From Dipylidium caninum (Eukaryota; Platyhelminthes; Cestoda; Cyclophyllidea; Dipylidiidae): 64,000 bases of DNA. A model generated the notes under the pieces. It was not told the DNA's origin, did not search any database, and saw only the letters and a program-made list of their open reading frames with translations. The stretch spans positions 496,001-560,000 of the forward strand of contig QEYB01000999.1 in the NCBI GenBank assembly GCA_017562135.1, read 5' to 3'. Below, in pieces: positions 37,145-50,426 of this stretch; the stretch's first letter is position 1, and each line of letters begins with the position of its first letter. A program made the position numbers and the translations under genes.

Positions 37145-39858
37145 CTAGTCATCCTCAGTAACATCGACAAACTCGTCAAGAGAATCGAGCCCTGGACCTC
37201 CCTCCACGTCCTCTTCCTCGCCGAAGCCAATCAAACCCGAACCGACCGCAAAAACACCGAGGATGGTAAGGACGAGGGCACCGAAGACGATAGTGTCGCG
37301 AAAAGGCGCAAGACATGACGGCACAAAGGTGGACATGGAGGGAGGCGTAAAGAAGTGGGAGGAGAACCAACCACTACCCGCTTTCTCATCCGCTTCGGTG
37401 TCATCATGCGCCGCTGTAAACGAGAAACTTGGTTAGGCGGTATTAAGCACAAACAGCCCGTCGGAATCGTAGAACATCAATTCAATTTCTGCAAATGAAC
37501 AGGTCGGGACTAGTTATTTTGAGCAACGACCTCAACGTTCCAAGCGAAAAGATTATAGAGGTATATTAGTCTACGGAAGTTCATACAACAAGAAAAGTGT
37601 TTGACGATCACCCAAAATACGCTTGGTATTTAATAATTCAGGAGAAGGATGAAAAGATAAAGAGTAGTAGATCCGTTAGGCCAAGTAAAAACCCCTCCAT
37701 TCGGTGAAGGTGAGGGATTCCGCCGAGAACATCAAAAGAAGTTTGGGATAGCGGCTAACTCGACCTGTCCGATGCGAGGTGACAAGATTCAATCGAAATA
37801 GATGAAGCATGGTATATTGACAAGTTTGTTGAATACAATCCAGTTTTGAGGAAAAATTGCAATGGCCGCTTCCTCGATGACTCACAGAGAAAAATTAACA
37901 TACCAGGGAGGGTTTGTTGAAAACTAGGAAATCATTTGTATTGGCAATTTCGAACACCAAGCAGATGTACGCTAAATCTACATATCAAAAGAAGAACCTA
38001 GGCCAATGGCATGGGTTCTTAGTTAATCATATAAGCTTCCTTTCTGCAACTGCATACTCCACGTTAGTAACCAATACTAGATTTGTTAACTACATATGAC
38101 GGAGAAAGAAAACACGTACTCAAATGCTGAGTCGTTGTTGTGTTTTTCTAAGTTTTTTGGGCCGACATTAGAGGGTATAACCTTCTCTACTCGACAAACA
38201 ACACTATATATCAACTACAATGAGAAATGCTGTGAAAAAATTATAATGGAACAATGACTCTTCTACGCACGAGGAAGAAAAGGGTTGAAACAAGAAAGTG
38301 AACATTTATAAGCGATCATAAATGGCAGTTCAAAAAGAGAACAGCAATGTCTTGAAGTGCGATTCGCAAATGTATTTTAAAGGATTCACAACTGAAGAAC
38401 TTAATATGTTAAAACTTACTGTGCCCTACTGCGAGTTCAGTAACTATTTAGCAAAGGCATTCGGGAAAATACATCAGCATAATTTGAAACAGACGCCACA
38501 TTTGATTATAAGCAGAATTTTCAGTTTGTGGTAGTGCGCCACTCGTCTAAAACTTAAGAAAACTCACATGAGCGCATAGTGCTACTGGCGTAAGGGAAAC
38601 AGAGCCGCTGTACACGACGACAAAGGTGAAAGATATTTTCGCACTGATAGATGTGGCTAACGAGTTTGTGACCGATTTTTGCTTCTTCTCGACGACACAT
38701 TCGGTCATAGTTCAGTAACGGCCACAAACGTCCAAACACGTAGGCGTCAATAGCTGTTGGTCTGTGATGAAAGAAAAGGCAAAATTGTTGAAGTTATCAA
38801 ATCACTATAGGTGTCTGTGAAGCGGCATGTAAAAGGTACTAATCATACGCGAAATTATTTGCCATCATATTTCGCCTCAGATTTACAATGCATCCTAAGA
38901 TCACGGAATTAAAACAGTAAAATAACTAAATAGAATTTTTCGTATCATGTTGTACATACCGACCCTTAGCGGCACTTGCGACGGAACTTAAAAGTGAAAT
39001 AAAGTCTATAATTCCTGTTTTACGGCAAATGCATTAAAGTGGAAATAATTAGTGGTTGAGTAGACTGAGACGCAACAGCTTCTACGTGAGGCAGATATAT
39101 CACCCGTTGGATAAACGACAAAATACTGAATTTTTACTCACTTATCACCAAAGAAAAATTCTTTATCTCCAAGAACGTAGGAAAGGGCAGTGAGACAACG
39201 TCTGGCCCCCTCGTAGAGCTGAAAATATGAGAAGTGGCTGGCGATGGCAAGTCAACGATTAACGAAGAAGTAAAGCACAAGACCCACCGTTACTTCAACG
39301 TCTGGATGACACTTCTTTGCGTTATTGTTCGAACAAAGCACTAGTTGTGAGTATTCAGCGGATTCGACCATTTGATTACGCCATACCCGAGGATACCAGA
39401 GGCCACTAAGGTAGGAAATATATGAACGATAAATTGGTGAGGTATATGATCGATAAACGTTAGCGTCGGCCCATATAAGCCACCGGCAGGCCGGTGTAAC
39501 ACGTCTTTCAAGAGACACAACCAGGGATTCGAGCTGAGCCAACTCTTCGTCAGCTAATTCATATTCCAAACCATAATTCTAAGAAGTGTAATATAGCAGC
39601 AACGATTACTTCTTTGCGTAGATATTCTAGGATCTTGGATACGCCCGTGACCTTATTGCTCCCGTGTATTAAAAGTGGAATACTGGATAAATCTGTTTTG
39701 TTAGAGCTGCGACGTGCATGCAAATTTATAGGGCATCTGCCGAGTCTAAGATAAGTCTACGAGGGTCAAACAGTTTGCTAATCAGTTACAATAACGACAA
39801 GACAATCGCTGTCAAATGAATCAATGCCCCTGTTACTGGGCCAAACGTAAAGATCCAT
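37145..39858 (-). CDS. Metaxin-like outer mitochondrial membrane import protein
   Basis: Six minus-strand exons join without a phase error: 39858-39790, 39756-39610, 39578-39294, 39218-39142, 38761-38568 and 37413-37145. They give 346 residues, near metaxin-1 length. The start matches metaxins (MDLYVWPSNRGIDSFDSDC), followed by a thioredoxin-like half with IPLLIHGSNKVTGVSKILE. The C-terminal GST-like half has the family signature ALSYVLGDKEFFFGDKPTAI, then DAYVFGRLWPLLNYD. The last exon has a membrane anchor (RDTIVFGALVLTILGVFAVG) and an acidic tail, as in metaxin-1. Metaxins work with the SAM complex in beta-barrel protein insertion and link mitochondria to transport adaptors. Introns 1 and 2 are only 33 and 31 nt; the last is about 1.15 kb. 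The start lies 770 bp from the MAPK15 start on the other strand. Confidence 0.9.
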
Positions 39859-40628
39859 CTGGCAAGGTTCTGAGAATACCGGGCTAAATTGACAGATTAA
39901 AGCACATGGGTCAACAGGCGCGTACTACTAAAGGACACGTGATACCTTGAGGATTCAGATGATAAAAGATATTTGAAATTCTATTTAATTATGGGGGTAT
40001 CAAAGACTAGAAAATACCGTAAAATGCCATCGGGCTTTAGTAATTGTGTACTTAATAGTCAACATATTTAAAGGCGACACCGTATTATCTGAGGCGGAAG
40101 TTGTGGCGGCAATAAAAAATAAACTCAAAATATCAATCCAATTATATTTTCAATTTAATTACGCAAAATCCGGGAGCATTAATAGGAAGGACAGAAATTA
40201 ATACAAGCGAACCGGTAGGTAAAGGCTTACTTTGTACTCGAGCAGAATATGATATTACACTTTTAAGTCATGAAGAAAAATATTACTTTTCATATGCGGC
40301 CATCGATCATTGCTAGCTGAGCGGGAACAGGCATTCACTTGTTAGGTAACTTGTATTGAAGGTATGTGTATCCAGTTGGCATAAATTCTCCCACGGCCCA
40401 TTTTCGCTAATATGCGGTTTCCTCTTCCAAGGTGTATAACTGAGTGATTTAATGCACAGTTTTTGAGACGTCCTAAGAGATCTGGTAATTCTAACGTATA
40501 AGTTACAAAAATTATTTAAATGCATAAAAATGTATACTTCATGGTGTGCCGCTTATGAAATACGCGTCTTCGCGATAACCCACAAATGCACGGTAGCCTG
40601 CGATCGTCCCTGATTTTAAGTAAATATC
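39859..40628. promoter_or_regulatory. Shared divergent promoter region, metaxin and MAPK15
   Basis: A 770-bp gap between the divergent start codons of metaxin (39858, minus) and MAPK15 (40629, plus). No coding exon is evident. It probably serves both genes, but no defined promoter element is visible. Confidence 0.5.
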
Positions 40629-43600
40629 ATGCCAGACTTTGTAACTGATGGTGTCGAAGAACGCATATTGGCTAATTTCGACATTATGAAGCGACTGGGA
40701 AAAGGTGTATGTTTAATTACTTGGATTCGTCTCCATTTATATTCACATAACAAAATTTGAAATTTTGTGGTTATATTTTGCAGATTTGGCTTTATTTTCA
40801 CTATTTTTTGCTTTTCTCCAATTCAAAGTGATAGGAATTTTTTGTTTGCTTTGTACTTTTTTTGCTTTTTACGAAGAGTAGTGAAATTTCGTGTAAAATC
40901 TTTCACTATCTCTTAGGCTTATGGAATAGTCTGGAAGGCCATTTCCAGAAAAACCAAGGAAACCATAGCCTTGAAAAAGATTTTTGATGCGTTTCAAAAC
41001 AAAACCGACGCCCAAGTACTTATAACCTTTTATGGGATTTGATTTTCAAGAGAACCTTTCGAGAAATATTCTTCCTTAAAGAATTCGGCCACCACCCTAA
41101 TATTGTGATGTTACTTGGCATTTACAAGGCTCAAAATAAAAAGGATATTTATCTTGCATTTGAGTACATGGGTTTGTTATTACCCTTATCATTATTCACT
41201 TTTATCCTTTCGTGAAGATGCCGACCTACACAATGTGATCAAACGAGGAAATATCCTACATTCTATGCATAAACGATTTATTACGTACCAAATTTTAAAA
41301 GCCCTTAATTACTTGCATTCAGCCGAGGTCATTCATCGCGACCTTAAAGCGAGTTGTTAATGTTTTTACGGTTCTGAGTTTGCAACTAATATTCATACTT
41401 TAAATAGCGACTTATCACACCTTATTTGTGCGAAACTTTCTTGGATATTACTTATTTAGCAAGTCTAGGATTGGTGCAGATATTAACTTGTAGAACAATC
41501 AGTTAAACTAGTTACTAAAATAATATCTTAATGAAACTTCTTTAATTGTTTGATGCAAATTTTTCTAAATCTTCTATAACGCTACTCACTTGTTAACTTA
41601 TTTTAACTCAACTATATTTGAACTGTTCCTGTTCCTCTAATTGATATAATTTGCCGCCAAGCGGCTGTTCTTCAGTTAATGATTCACACGACCTTCTTCT
41701 GACCCCCCCAACAAACTGGCAATGATGGTGCTTCCTACCCTTATCTAACGCATACATATATTCGAAATCCGATCCAGCAAAACTCAGTGACTTGATATTA
41801 TGCTTACAGACTAGTCAATATACTGCTCATTGAATTAGTAGTAACAATATTTACTAGTTCATTAAAATGATAGCTTAAATGGCATAAAATGGATGTGAGT
41901 GAAACAACGTACCCCTCCAAACTTACTATAATTCCCTGTCAGCCCTCAAATATCCTTATTGACACCGCCTGTCGTGTAAAACTCTGTGATTTTGGACTGG
42001 CACGGTCACTGGCCACTTCAACTCAAGGATCTAATTGCAATGGTGATGGAATAATGGAAGAGGAAAAAGCACCATTAACTGAGTACGTGGCCACGCGATG
42101 GTATCGTGCGCCCGAAATCCTTCTTGGGCTCAGGTCACTATACCAAAAGTGTCGATCTCTGGTCATTGGGTTGCATTCTCGGAGAGATGCTTTTGGGTGC
42201 GCCCCTATTTCCCGGCTCCTCTGCTCTCGATCAGTTGTCGCGTATCGTCACAGCGCTTCCACGACCACTTGCTCAAAAGGGTACGCGCAACTCCACACTT
42301 TGCTGTCACAAAAATTGATATTAAAGTGGTTTATTAGGGTGTATCAGGTGTTCATCCTCTTTTTTTATGCCTTAGATACAGCATACATCCGAAGTCCATT
42401 CAGTATCCGTATTTTGTCCCAAGTAAGAATTAAGTAAGTCGCCCTACAGACTAATCAGTAATAACACATTCTTCCACTCTCTGCACTACTCTCCATCAGG
42501 CGTCGTAAGCCCATTACAGATCTGCTCCCAATCACGGCAGACAGGAATGGGATCGAGTTGATGAGTGGTCTCCTACACTTTGATCCCTTGAAAAGAACCT
42601 CAATCCACGAGGCCCTCGACCATCCCTACCTGCGAAAGTAAGTGTCTACGAGGCAAAAATCCACTAACTCCACCTAATAATGCAGATTTCGAAATGCCCA
42701 TGAACCATTAATGACTATGTCCAAACCTCTACAAACCCCGGTAGATGACAATGTCCAACTTTCAGTACGGGAATATCGAAGGCGTCTCTATCAGGTAGTA
42801 ATTGTCAACTTCAGGACACAATTAATTACTTTATCTACAGATGATTGCTGAAGAGACAAGTAACCCATCAGTCAGCGGACACACAGGGGCACAGTCAAGT
42901 CAGGAGAAATGCTCGACCAAATCCAACATTGCGTCTGGCTTCAAATTACGGAATCACTCTTCGAGCATCGGGAACTCGCGAAGCCCAACAAAGTTAGCGC
43001 ATTGGAGTCAATTTTTTCTTCGTCTTTTATTCATTCACATCATGTGAAGATGTAGCACTTGTGCTCTGAAATTCCCTTAGTGTCACAAAACAGAGGATGT
43101 GGTTCTCTTTTTTTCTTATCTCTTCCACTTTACCAGGTCCAAGTCGACCATCGACGGAGCCAATCAGGTAATCGTGGAGGTCAGTCTAGCCGAAGCATCT
43201 CTCTTTCGTCTGCCCACAGTGTCAACCGCACTTACCATAAGCGCTTTCCTTGTCGTTTCGGGAGGCTATAGAACCATAGCGGTTTATTACTTATTATTTT
43301 TACTTTATTAAAGCACCCTTCGTCTAACAAAACAGAAAATCCACAAAATTCCACCGACTGCCGGAAACCGAGAGTCACTAGTGTAAAACAGCCGTACACC
43401 ACTAATGGAATAACTGTGGTAAAAGGTAAATTCAATAAGCTTTACTCGAGCACAACAGGTCATATACTTGGGTGCAAACTCGAGATTGTGCTATTTCCTT
43501 TACAAGAAATTAGGGATGTGACAAGCCTTGGCCGCTGTTCAATTTAGGTTTACCTCGTAAAGCAGATCTGAATGCACACTCGAGGCTGGATCGGAAGGCC

Positions 43601-45606
43601 CCTCTCGCCCAGGCTCTACCTCCTATCTCTAAACAATCTCCATCACTGCAAATACAACGCCCGGTGGGCGTATTTAGGAGGAATGACACCAGCCTCTTCG
43701 TAAGTGTACAACTTTTTCACCATCACTTATGTCAAAATGACATAAACAAGCCTGATCCAGCGGTAGACCTGTAGGAGATTCTGTACACATCACGCAAGCA
43801 TCGACCTTAATTGGTGAAGTATTTTAGAGCAGGTCAGGCGAAGAGACGCATGCAGGACAGACGACCCGCATGAAATCGTATGTCTCTGGGGCAAATGAGT
43901 TGGTCAAGCCAAACAGGCGGTATCTGGTCACGGCGTCACTCCCAGTCCCGGAGAGGCCTCTGGTCACCTCCACCGGCTCACTATCCACTTGCGTGGGTAG
44001 GAAAAAACCGTGGAACCAGGTAATCAGTTATCATTTTGATTCCTGGTGTAAGGCTTGGGACAAAAAGCATCCGATTATACGATTATTTGAGAAGTTCACA
44101 CTACATGAACACGCAACCACTTCGATGCATCACTGGAATTGAAAAACCCTCGTTTAGAGGAAAATGAAGGGATTTTGTGGGGTGAAGAGCTCCCAGTGAT
44201 TTGTGAGGAACACACCAATCAGCATGTCAGCTTGAATGAAGCCTTCTTTGTGCAAATGTTGCGAAAAATGGCAGTGTAGATGTAGAATCACCCATTCTTG
44301 CCACAGTGGACATTTTTTCATTATTTTACAACACAGATAAAGGGTATTTGCGAGTAGAAATTGTCGTAAATGTTATAATCCTCTCGTCCCTCAATCTTTT
44401 AACGTTCAATACCCTCAGCGTAATTGAGGGGCTCGTCTACGAATTGAATAGCTGTCTTTAACCTCAATCCACCATCTAAAGAATACCTATCAACTTGAAA
44501 TGTACAGCCTAGATTGGTCGGGACTTGGCGACACCGCGAGGTGCGTGACCTCCGTGTCGGTGATCGGAGGAATAATGGCGTCTGGAAAAGCAGTGCGCCA
44601 TCTCGACCGCCTCTGCGCGCCCAACACGCAATTACAGGGCCGCTCAAGCAAAGGACTCTTCAAATGAGCTGCAACGCGTTACGGTCCACATGGAAACCTT
44701 GAAAATTCGCTCATTTCCTTTTTTCAATCGTGGATTCCTCACACTATTTCTTCCAATCAGAATCGCTTTTGATGTGTTTGCCACTTTTCTGATGCTTCAG
44801 GGGTATAAATGTCCTCGAGTGCGAATATGAGCTATTTAAAAATTCGTCTTCCTTATGCAATGATTGACTGTGAACAAGGAGACTGGGACATATTTTCTTC
44901 CTGAAAAAACCAATATGGGCAGGTAATATATCATCAATGATCTGTTGAATAGAATGTCTACCCTAAACAACTCTAAGGATGGCGAGCAAAATGAAATGTT
45001 GAAAATTCGATTTCGATTCTACTAGCTCTCTTCTGCGCTTCTTCGTCCAAGCCACATCTCAGGCGACTTCACAAAGCACAACTGCCTCAACCCGCAACGG
45101 TTCAAATCAAGAAGTGGGCCTGTGGTACTCCTTCCGTACAATGAGTGCGAAGTTGAAAAAAACTTGGCAATAAAAGCGAGCATTAAGTGACTTCGAGACT
45201 GGTGGTACTGTCTGCGCATGTAATGGGAGAGGCCACCGATCAACGCCACGGTTCTTGCAACTTTTAGTCAATTGCAGGCTTAGGGGTGACAGCAGTGATC
45301 AACCAACTGCAGAAAGTGGCACCATCCTATCGGCGTGCGAAGTAGTGCAAAGATACTCTCACGTTTCATTCGGTAGTCCTAAAGTCTGGTTCACTGCATA
45401 GTTTGACTACAAGGTATGCTGGGGTCTGTTTCAGGTCAAAACAAACAAAGTTAGTGAAACGTCAGAGAAAAGGGCCAACTCCACAGAGTAGCGTGGTGCC
45501 ACGTCAGGCCAGTCCAAGTGGCACATGTACACAGGCAGCGGATCTAAGTGCAACCACCACAGTGAAACAACCGAGGCTGTACACTCGACGTGGTTCACAC
45601 ACGTAG
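40629..45606 (+). CDS. MAPK15: MAPK15 (ERK7/8) atypical MAP kinase, frameshifted
   Basis: Exons: 40629-40706, 40917-41015, 41051-41171, 41218-41348, 41943-42280, 42376-42433, 42500-42637, 42686-42794, 42841-42992, 43137-43167, 43314-43425, 43548-43699 and 43828-44019. A possible last exon ends at 45606. Kinase features are [13 protein letters not shown] (Gly loop), TIALKKIF (catalytic Lys), HRDLK, PSNILID, CDFGLA and the activation motif TEY at 42078-42086, then RWYRAPE. The ERK7-type N-terminus and the long Ser/Pro/Lys-rich tail fit MAPK15, which acts in ciliogenesis and autophagy. In exon 5, an extra G in the run at 42126-42128 shifts the frame after EILLG. The shifted frame continues perfectly as [20 protein letters not shown]. 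The fourth intron seems to start with GC (GCGAGT at 41349). The 3' end is uncertain. Confidence 0.88.
41349..41942 (+). other. Non-canonical GC-AG intron in MAPK15
   Basis: The conserved join HRDLK|PSNILID is only kept if the exon ends at AAA (41348) and the intron begins GCGAGT. The nearby GT (41352) would break the frame. The acceptor is a pyrimidine-rich stretch ending CAG at 41942. Confidence 0.7.
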
Positions 45607-47817
45607 TTCACTTCCGCTTCCCGTAGCAATTATTTCTAATTGACGGCCCACCTCGCTCGATGGGAATGGCCATGTGCACAAACGCACATGCGCGCGAACG
45701 GTCGGTTAGGACAGATCCGCCAGTAACTTACTTCCCTTCTTCCCCTGAACTGACTGTATACTCGGATTCGGTAAAGGCAATGTCTCCTCGTGCCGGCTAC
45801 TGTTTGACGCACAAACACAGTCGAACTAGGGACTCCCCAGGTAGGGGAACTTCTACAACGCAGTGAACAAAATAAGCCTTCCATGTAAACAAGCAAGCTA
45901 GCTCCAAAAAGTCCAATCTGAGGTCATTCTTAGGTGAGAACCTAACAGTCGGTCGTAAGATTTACAGGTTGCCACGATAACAGCAGCACAAAAACGTTGA
46001 AAAGAGGGGCAGAAATCCTTGATCATCAGTTGGCAGCTCGCCTACTGCGATCCAACAGTCTACTCAAGTTTATTAATGCCAAGCTAAAAAGGCAACCAAC
46101 CACTGAAAAACCAAGAGGCAATTGCATCCACGGAGGTGATGGTGTCTCAGGAAAAGGGTACAGAGGTAATGAAATACGAGATAGTCGCTCACACACATAC
46201 ACACATGGTGGGTAATCATATGAGTGAACATGTTTGGGTGATTGCATTCGTTTGTTTAGTTAATAAGCATAAACACGATAACAATTGGTGATTGTGGTAA
46301 TAACACCGGAGATATTGCGTGCAAAGGAGAAAAACAAAGAAAGTTGGAAATGGCTTAGAGCTATAAATTTTACGGGCACACCAATATTACGATTTCTCAT
46401 ATTGCGGTCTCACTATTGCAGTGCGAATGGGCATTAGAGAAAAAAATAGTGCATGTTGGGACTGGTACTTGTCAGCCAACCAAAAAATTTTCTACATACC
46501 AGATTTCACCAACTGTGATCTAAAATGAACTGAATTAGGAACGAATTTAGGAGCGGATTTACGGACCTGCGTGGCCAGATTACGAGGTGTTGAATGAATT
46601 AACACATGAGGTTGTGACAACATTTAATTTGCTTAACTTTCATGAGAATGATGAAGTAGCCGAAAAAACATCCCAAAGTAGAGGGGACCTTAGTCTTGTT
46701 ACCGTAGAGCACCAGTGGCGGAGAACCAGGAAAGCAAATCGTTCACAAAAATGTTAAATGGAGAACAAAAAATGCAGATGCCAAAAATCAGTGTTTTAAG
46801 AGGCAATGGAGCTTGAAAAACAGTACTAATATGTTCATTTCTGTCTATTATGAAATAGCATTTTGAATCGGTCATAATAATCTCGTAGAAAAACTACTGG
46901 TCATAACCTAAAGTATCAGTTACTCTAAATAACTTAGAGATGTCCGCAATCAATAAAACATGTATTAGCAGCTGAAAAAATCCTCTCTTGTGCTCTCCAT
47001 ACCTTCCAATAATGATAAGAGCAGAAAATAAAAGTGAGGCGAAAACAGACGTCGACACGTTGCTTGTTCACAAGGGAGGTTATCAAAATGAAATGTCTTT
47101 CAACAGACAACCCATCGTCTAAAAGATGGGCTAGCTAAAAATTAGGTAAACTGTGACTCATGCATACGTTATGTTGGAAAAACCACAAACATTCTCGTTT
47201 TGTTTCAGATAAACGTCGCCATCGTGTGCACTACAAAATTACGGTCACGAATGGTATACTTTAGCCGGTTTTACAATGAAGACCAACTTCAAAAGAATTA
47301 ACTTATAGCCTCTCGGACAAGTACACCTCTTATTGGTCCATTCAATCGTCTTAGTGAAATTCTTTGACGAAATGGCAATGAAAACTTTCAATACATTTGC
47401 TACATTCACATTGTAATTATAAGTGGAAACGCATTTAACCGCAGATACCGGAAGTATTTATGTATAAAAATATTTTTATTAAGCAGCCTTCCCAACCTTC
47501 GTGAAAGAAGTGAATATACGCATATGTGACGGAATAATGGAATAGGCAAATTAGAGCCACATACTTAACAAAGAAATTTCGAATCAGTTAAAAACTCCTC
47601 AGATGTCGGTGAGTTATGGCACATGTGTATCTCACATAATACTATTACCTACTCAATGATTCGACACAAATGTCCTGTTAAACAGAAAATAAGTCAATTA
47701 AACTCAGACCCTTAGAATACAAAGCTACAATAATAAAACCACGCAATACGTTTAGTCCATGTAAAATGGCAAACATTAACAAGATTTAGAACCTATGAAA
47801 CACAAATAAGAGGGGGT
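45607..47817. other. AT-rich convergent intergenic region
   Basis: Lies between the 3' ends of MAPK15 (plus) and transaldolase (minus). Short open frames (for example 45660-45866 and 45997-46215, plus) show no family and could at most be extra MAPK15 tail exons. No RNA gene or mobile element was recognised. Confidence 0.5.
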
Positions 47818-49027
47818 TTAACCAGAAGCAGTGAGTCGGTCTCTTAGAAGATCTTCCAATTTCTGAGAGTCTGCGGCGAATTTGCGTATTCCCTCGGAGA
47901 GTTTATCAGTTGCCATTTCGTCTTCGTTCAAAGCCCAGCGAAAAGCCGCTTCATCCAAGTGCAGAGGTTTCTCTAATTTGCAGCGCGAGGAGGCTATAAC
48001 ATTATGAACAGGGTATTAAAATAAGAGTACAAAAATGTCTGACAATGGACCTAATTTGGTTTGCAGGAGAAAGGAGTGACTGACCTAAACTAGGATCAAG
48101 GGCAACGTCGGTCTTTTCGTTCATCGAGGTCAATGACTGTAGGAGACTAGGTGAGATAGTCAGCAGGTCACAGCCCACGAGACCCAATATTTGATTAACA
48201 TTGCGAAACGATGCTCCCATCACCTTGGCAAAGAAAAAATTGTCACTAGAACTGTAAAGGTCTTGTAACAAAGAAAATAAAAACAAAAACCTCAGTTTTG
48301 TAGCCGAATTTCTTGTAGTAGTTATAAATCTTTGTCACAGATAAAACTCCTGGGTCATCCAATCTGGTAAACTCAGTTTTCCCTTTTTTCTCTACATACC
48401 AGTCGTAAATGCGACCAACAAAAGGCGAAATCAAAGTCACGTTGGCTTCTGCGCACGCAACGGCCTAAAACAAAGTAAGAAGGATAGATGGCATACCTGG
48501 GCGAACGAGAAGAGAAGGGTAAGATTACAATGTACTCCATGTTTAGACTCGAGCTCTTTAGCAGCCTGTATACCCTCCCAAGTAGAACTCAGTTTGATGA
48601 GTATACGTTCCTTCGATATTCCCTTCTTCGCATAGAGAGAAATGAAATTAAGAGCTTTTTTAATTTGCTTCTCTTTGTCAAATGAGAGACGTGCATCAAC
48701 TTCTGTCGAAACACGTCCGGGAATCAACTTCAAAATTTCTTCGCCGAACATAACGAAGGTATGTTCGTATGCGATTTCAATTTGCTCTTCCAGGGATTTC
48801 CCCTGTTTCTGTGCTATACACACGGCCTCCTCTATTATTTTTGAATATTTCGGCATCTTAGAAGCTGCAAGTATTAGTGATGGATTTGTCGTGGCGTCGG
48901 TTGGGAGAAATGCTTTAATAGCTAGAGCATTCAGTAATCATTGACTAATCAACAACATACCTTCAAAATCACCCGTATCAGCCACGACAACTGTATGTTG
49001 CTTCAATGAGTCTAGTGCGGACGACAT
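47818..49027 (-). CDS. TALDO1: Transaldolase, pentose phosphate pathway
   Basis: Five minus-strand exons: 49027-48961, 48921-48497, 48464-48291, 48223-48085 and 47993-47818. Introns are short GT-AG and phases all match. They give 326 residues, close to the usual 320-340. The enzyme moves a three-carbon dihydroxyacetone unit between sugar phosphates in the cytosol. Signatures are DATTNPSLI near the N-terminus and [20 protein letters not shown] with the Schiff-base Lys at about residue 132. Further on are [24 protein letters not shown] and [12 protein letters not shown], and the C-terminal end contains [13 protein letters not shown]. Nothing is missing and no frameshift is seen. The gene is divergent from Nup155, with 1.4 kb between their starts. 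Confidence 0.97.
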
Positions 49028-49095
49028 TTTAAACGAATAAAGTAAAGAACAGCCGTACGTGGTAACACGGCAGTCATTGTTGGCAAAAGCGCGTA

Positions 49096-49103
49096 CTTAT
49101 ATG
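49096..49103 (-). promoter_or_regulatory. TATA-like element of transaldolase
   Basis: CATATAAG on the minus strand about 70 nt before the start codon at 49027. Position fits a TATA box; not proven. Confidence 0.45.
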
Positions 49104-50426
49104 GCCATGACCGAGCCGATGACGCAAACCGCCAGCTGATTGGTTAGGATTAACAACCAATGAGAATAATAACCTTGGGAAAGCGATCTTCTAACGTCTT
49201 TACACGTAATAACAAAGCAACACTATCGGGTGGAAAGTTAGGAAGTTATGCCAAATTGTATGGGTTTGATGGCAATCGACAATTTTTTCAATTTATATGC
49301 AAGATAATTGAAGACATTGTTAGGAGCTTTGCCAATGATGTCAATAAGTGACTACTTGAAATACACGATGAACAATTATTAATTTAGTGATTAAATGAAC
49401 AGCGGACATTGAAACCACATGGTTACAGGTACATATCCTAATAGTTTATTAAGGGTTTGAAGTCACCTAAAAAGAGGAAGGAGCGATAGTTCAAACGTTT
49501 ACTAGTAGTAATGGTAAATATTGATCTAGAGAGTTGTTTTAGTGTCCTTTGTTGTGCCTTTCAACTTATTTCTGAAGCACTGTAAAGTATTAACTTGTTT
49601 ATCACAATCTGAAAAACCTTATAAGAGTGCTTCAGGTGACATCGGCAACAATCACCATTGAATCTCTAATTCAAAGGCATCGCTACAGCCTTGGTTAGGC
49701 GATGGCTGAAATTGCCTCTTATATGTCAAGAAATTGGTTATACGCGTTTGATTTTATGTGTCCTCCACACTTCCGCATTGTGCAAAACATGTCGGCTTGA
49801 GTAACGCAGAAAATCTATGACTCTAGCCAGTACTTGACATCTATCAGCTTGTTTCCGAACCTTGGACCTTCCTCTGCTGCCTTCGCACAAATGAGATGAG
49901 TGATGAGTTAAGTTCATAAATGTACGTTTCAATCAAGTGATGTAGAGGAAATGAGGTGAAGAATTTCTAATTGGTAAGTTGCCTTAAAATAACACTTTAG
50001 TCTTATCGGTCATTAAGCTCAATGGTACATAGTTTTTTACCACCAGTTAACAAGCTGACATCATGTTTAACAGAATACACACTGTCGAAGAGCGAGCTTA
50101 ACTTTGCTTGTATGAAAAACCTAGTATGCACATGCAAATATACTAATAACAGAACTAAATTGGCATTCGATAAGACCTGTGGAAGCCCGCAATGCATTTT
50201 TACCTGTTTAATAAGCATACGCCCACCAATTAAGTCAAATGTCTCTACGATTTTTAATTGCAGCCGGTGCTAATGTTGTGCATTCGCAAAGAGGAAGCAA
50301 TCTCTCGTACTTTCTAATATTTCATTGGTCTTTCATACTTCAGCTTTTAGGCGTTGCGACCAATTGAGGTGAAGGTTAATTTAGCCTTCGATACTACAGT
50401 TGGGTGTACTTTTGGATGCGGTTGTA
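49104..50426. promoter_or_regulatory. Divergent intergenic region, transaldolase and Nup155
   Basis: AT-rich, 1.3 kb, between divergent start codons. No exon or RNA gene recognised. It probably includes both promoters and 5' leaders. Confidence 0.45.

Noticed and set aside
45091..45115. Possible tRNA B-box-like sequence (GGTTCAAATC)
   Set aside because: No matching A box or cloverleaf could be built around it.
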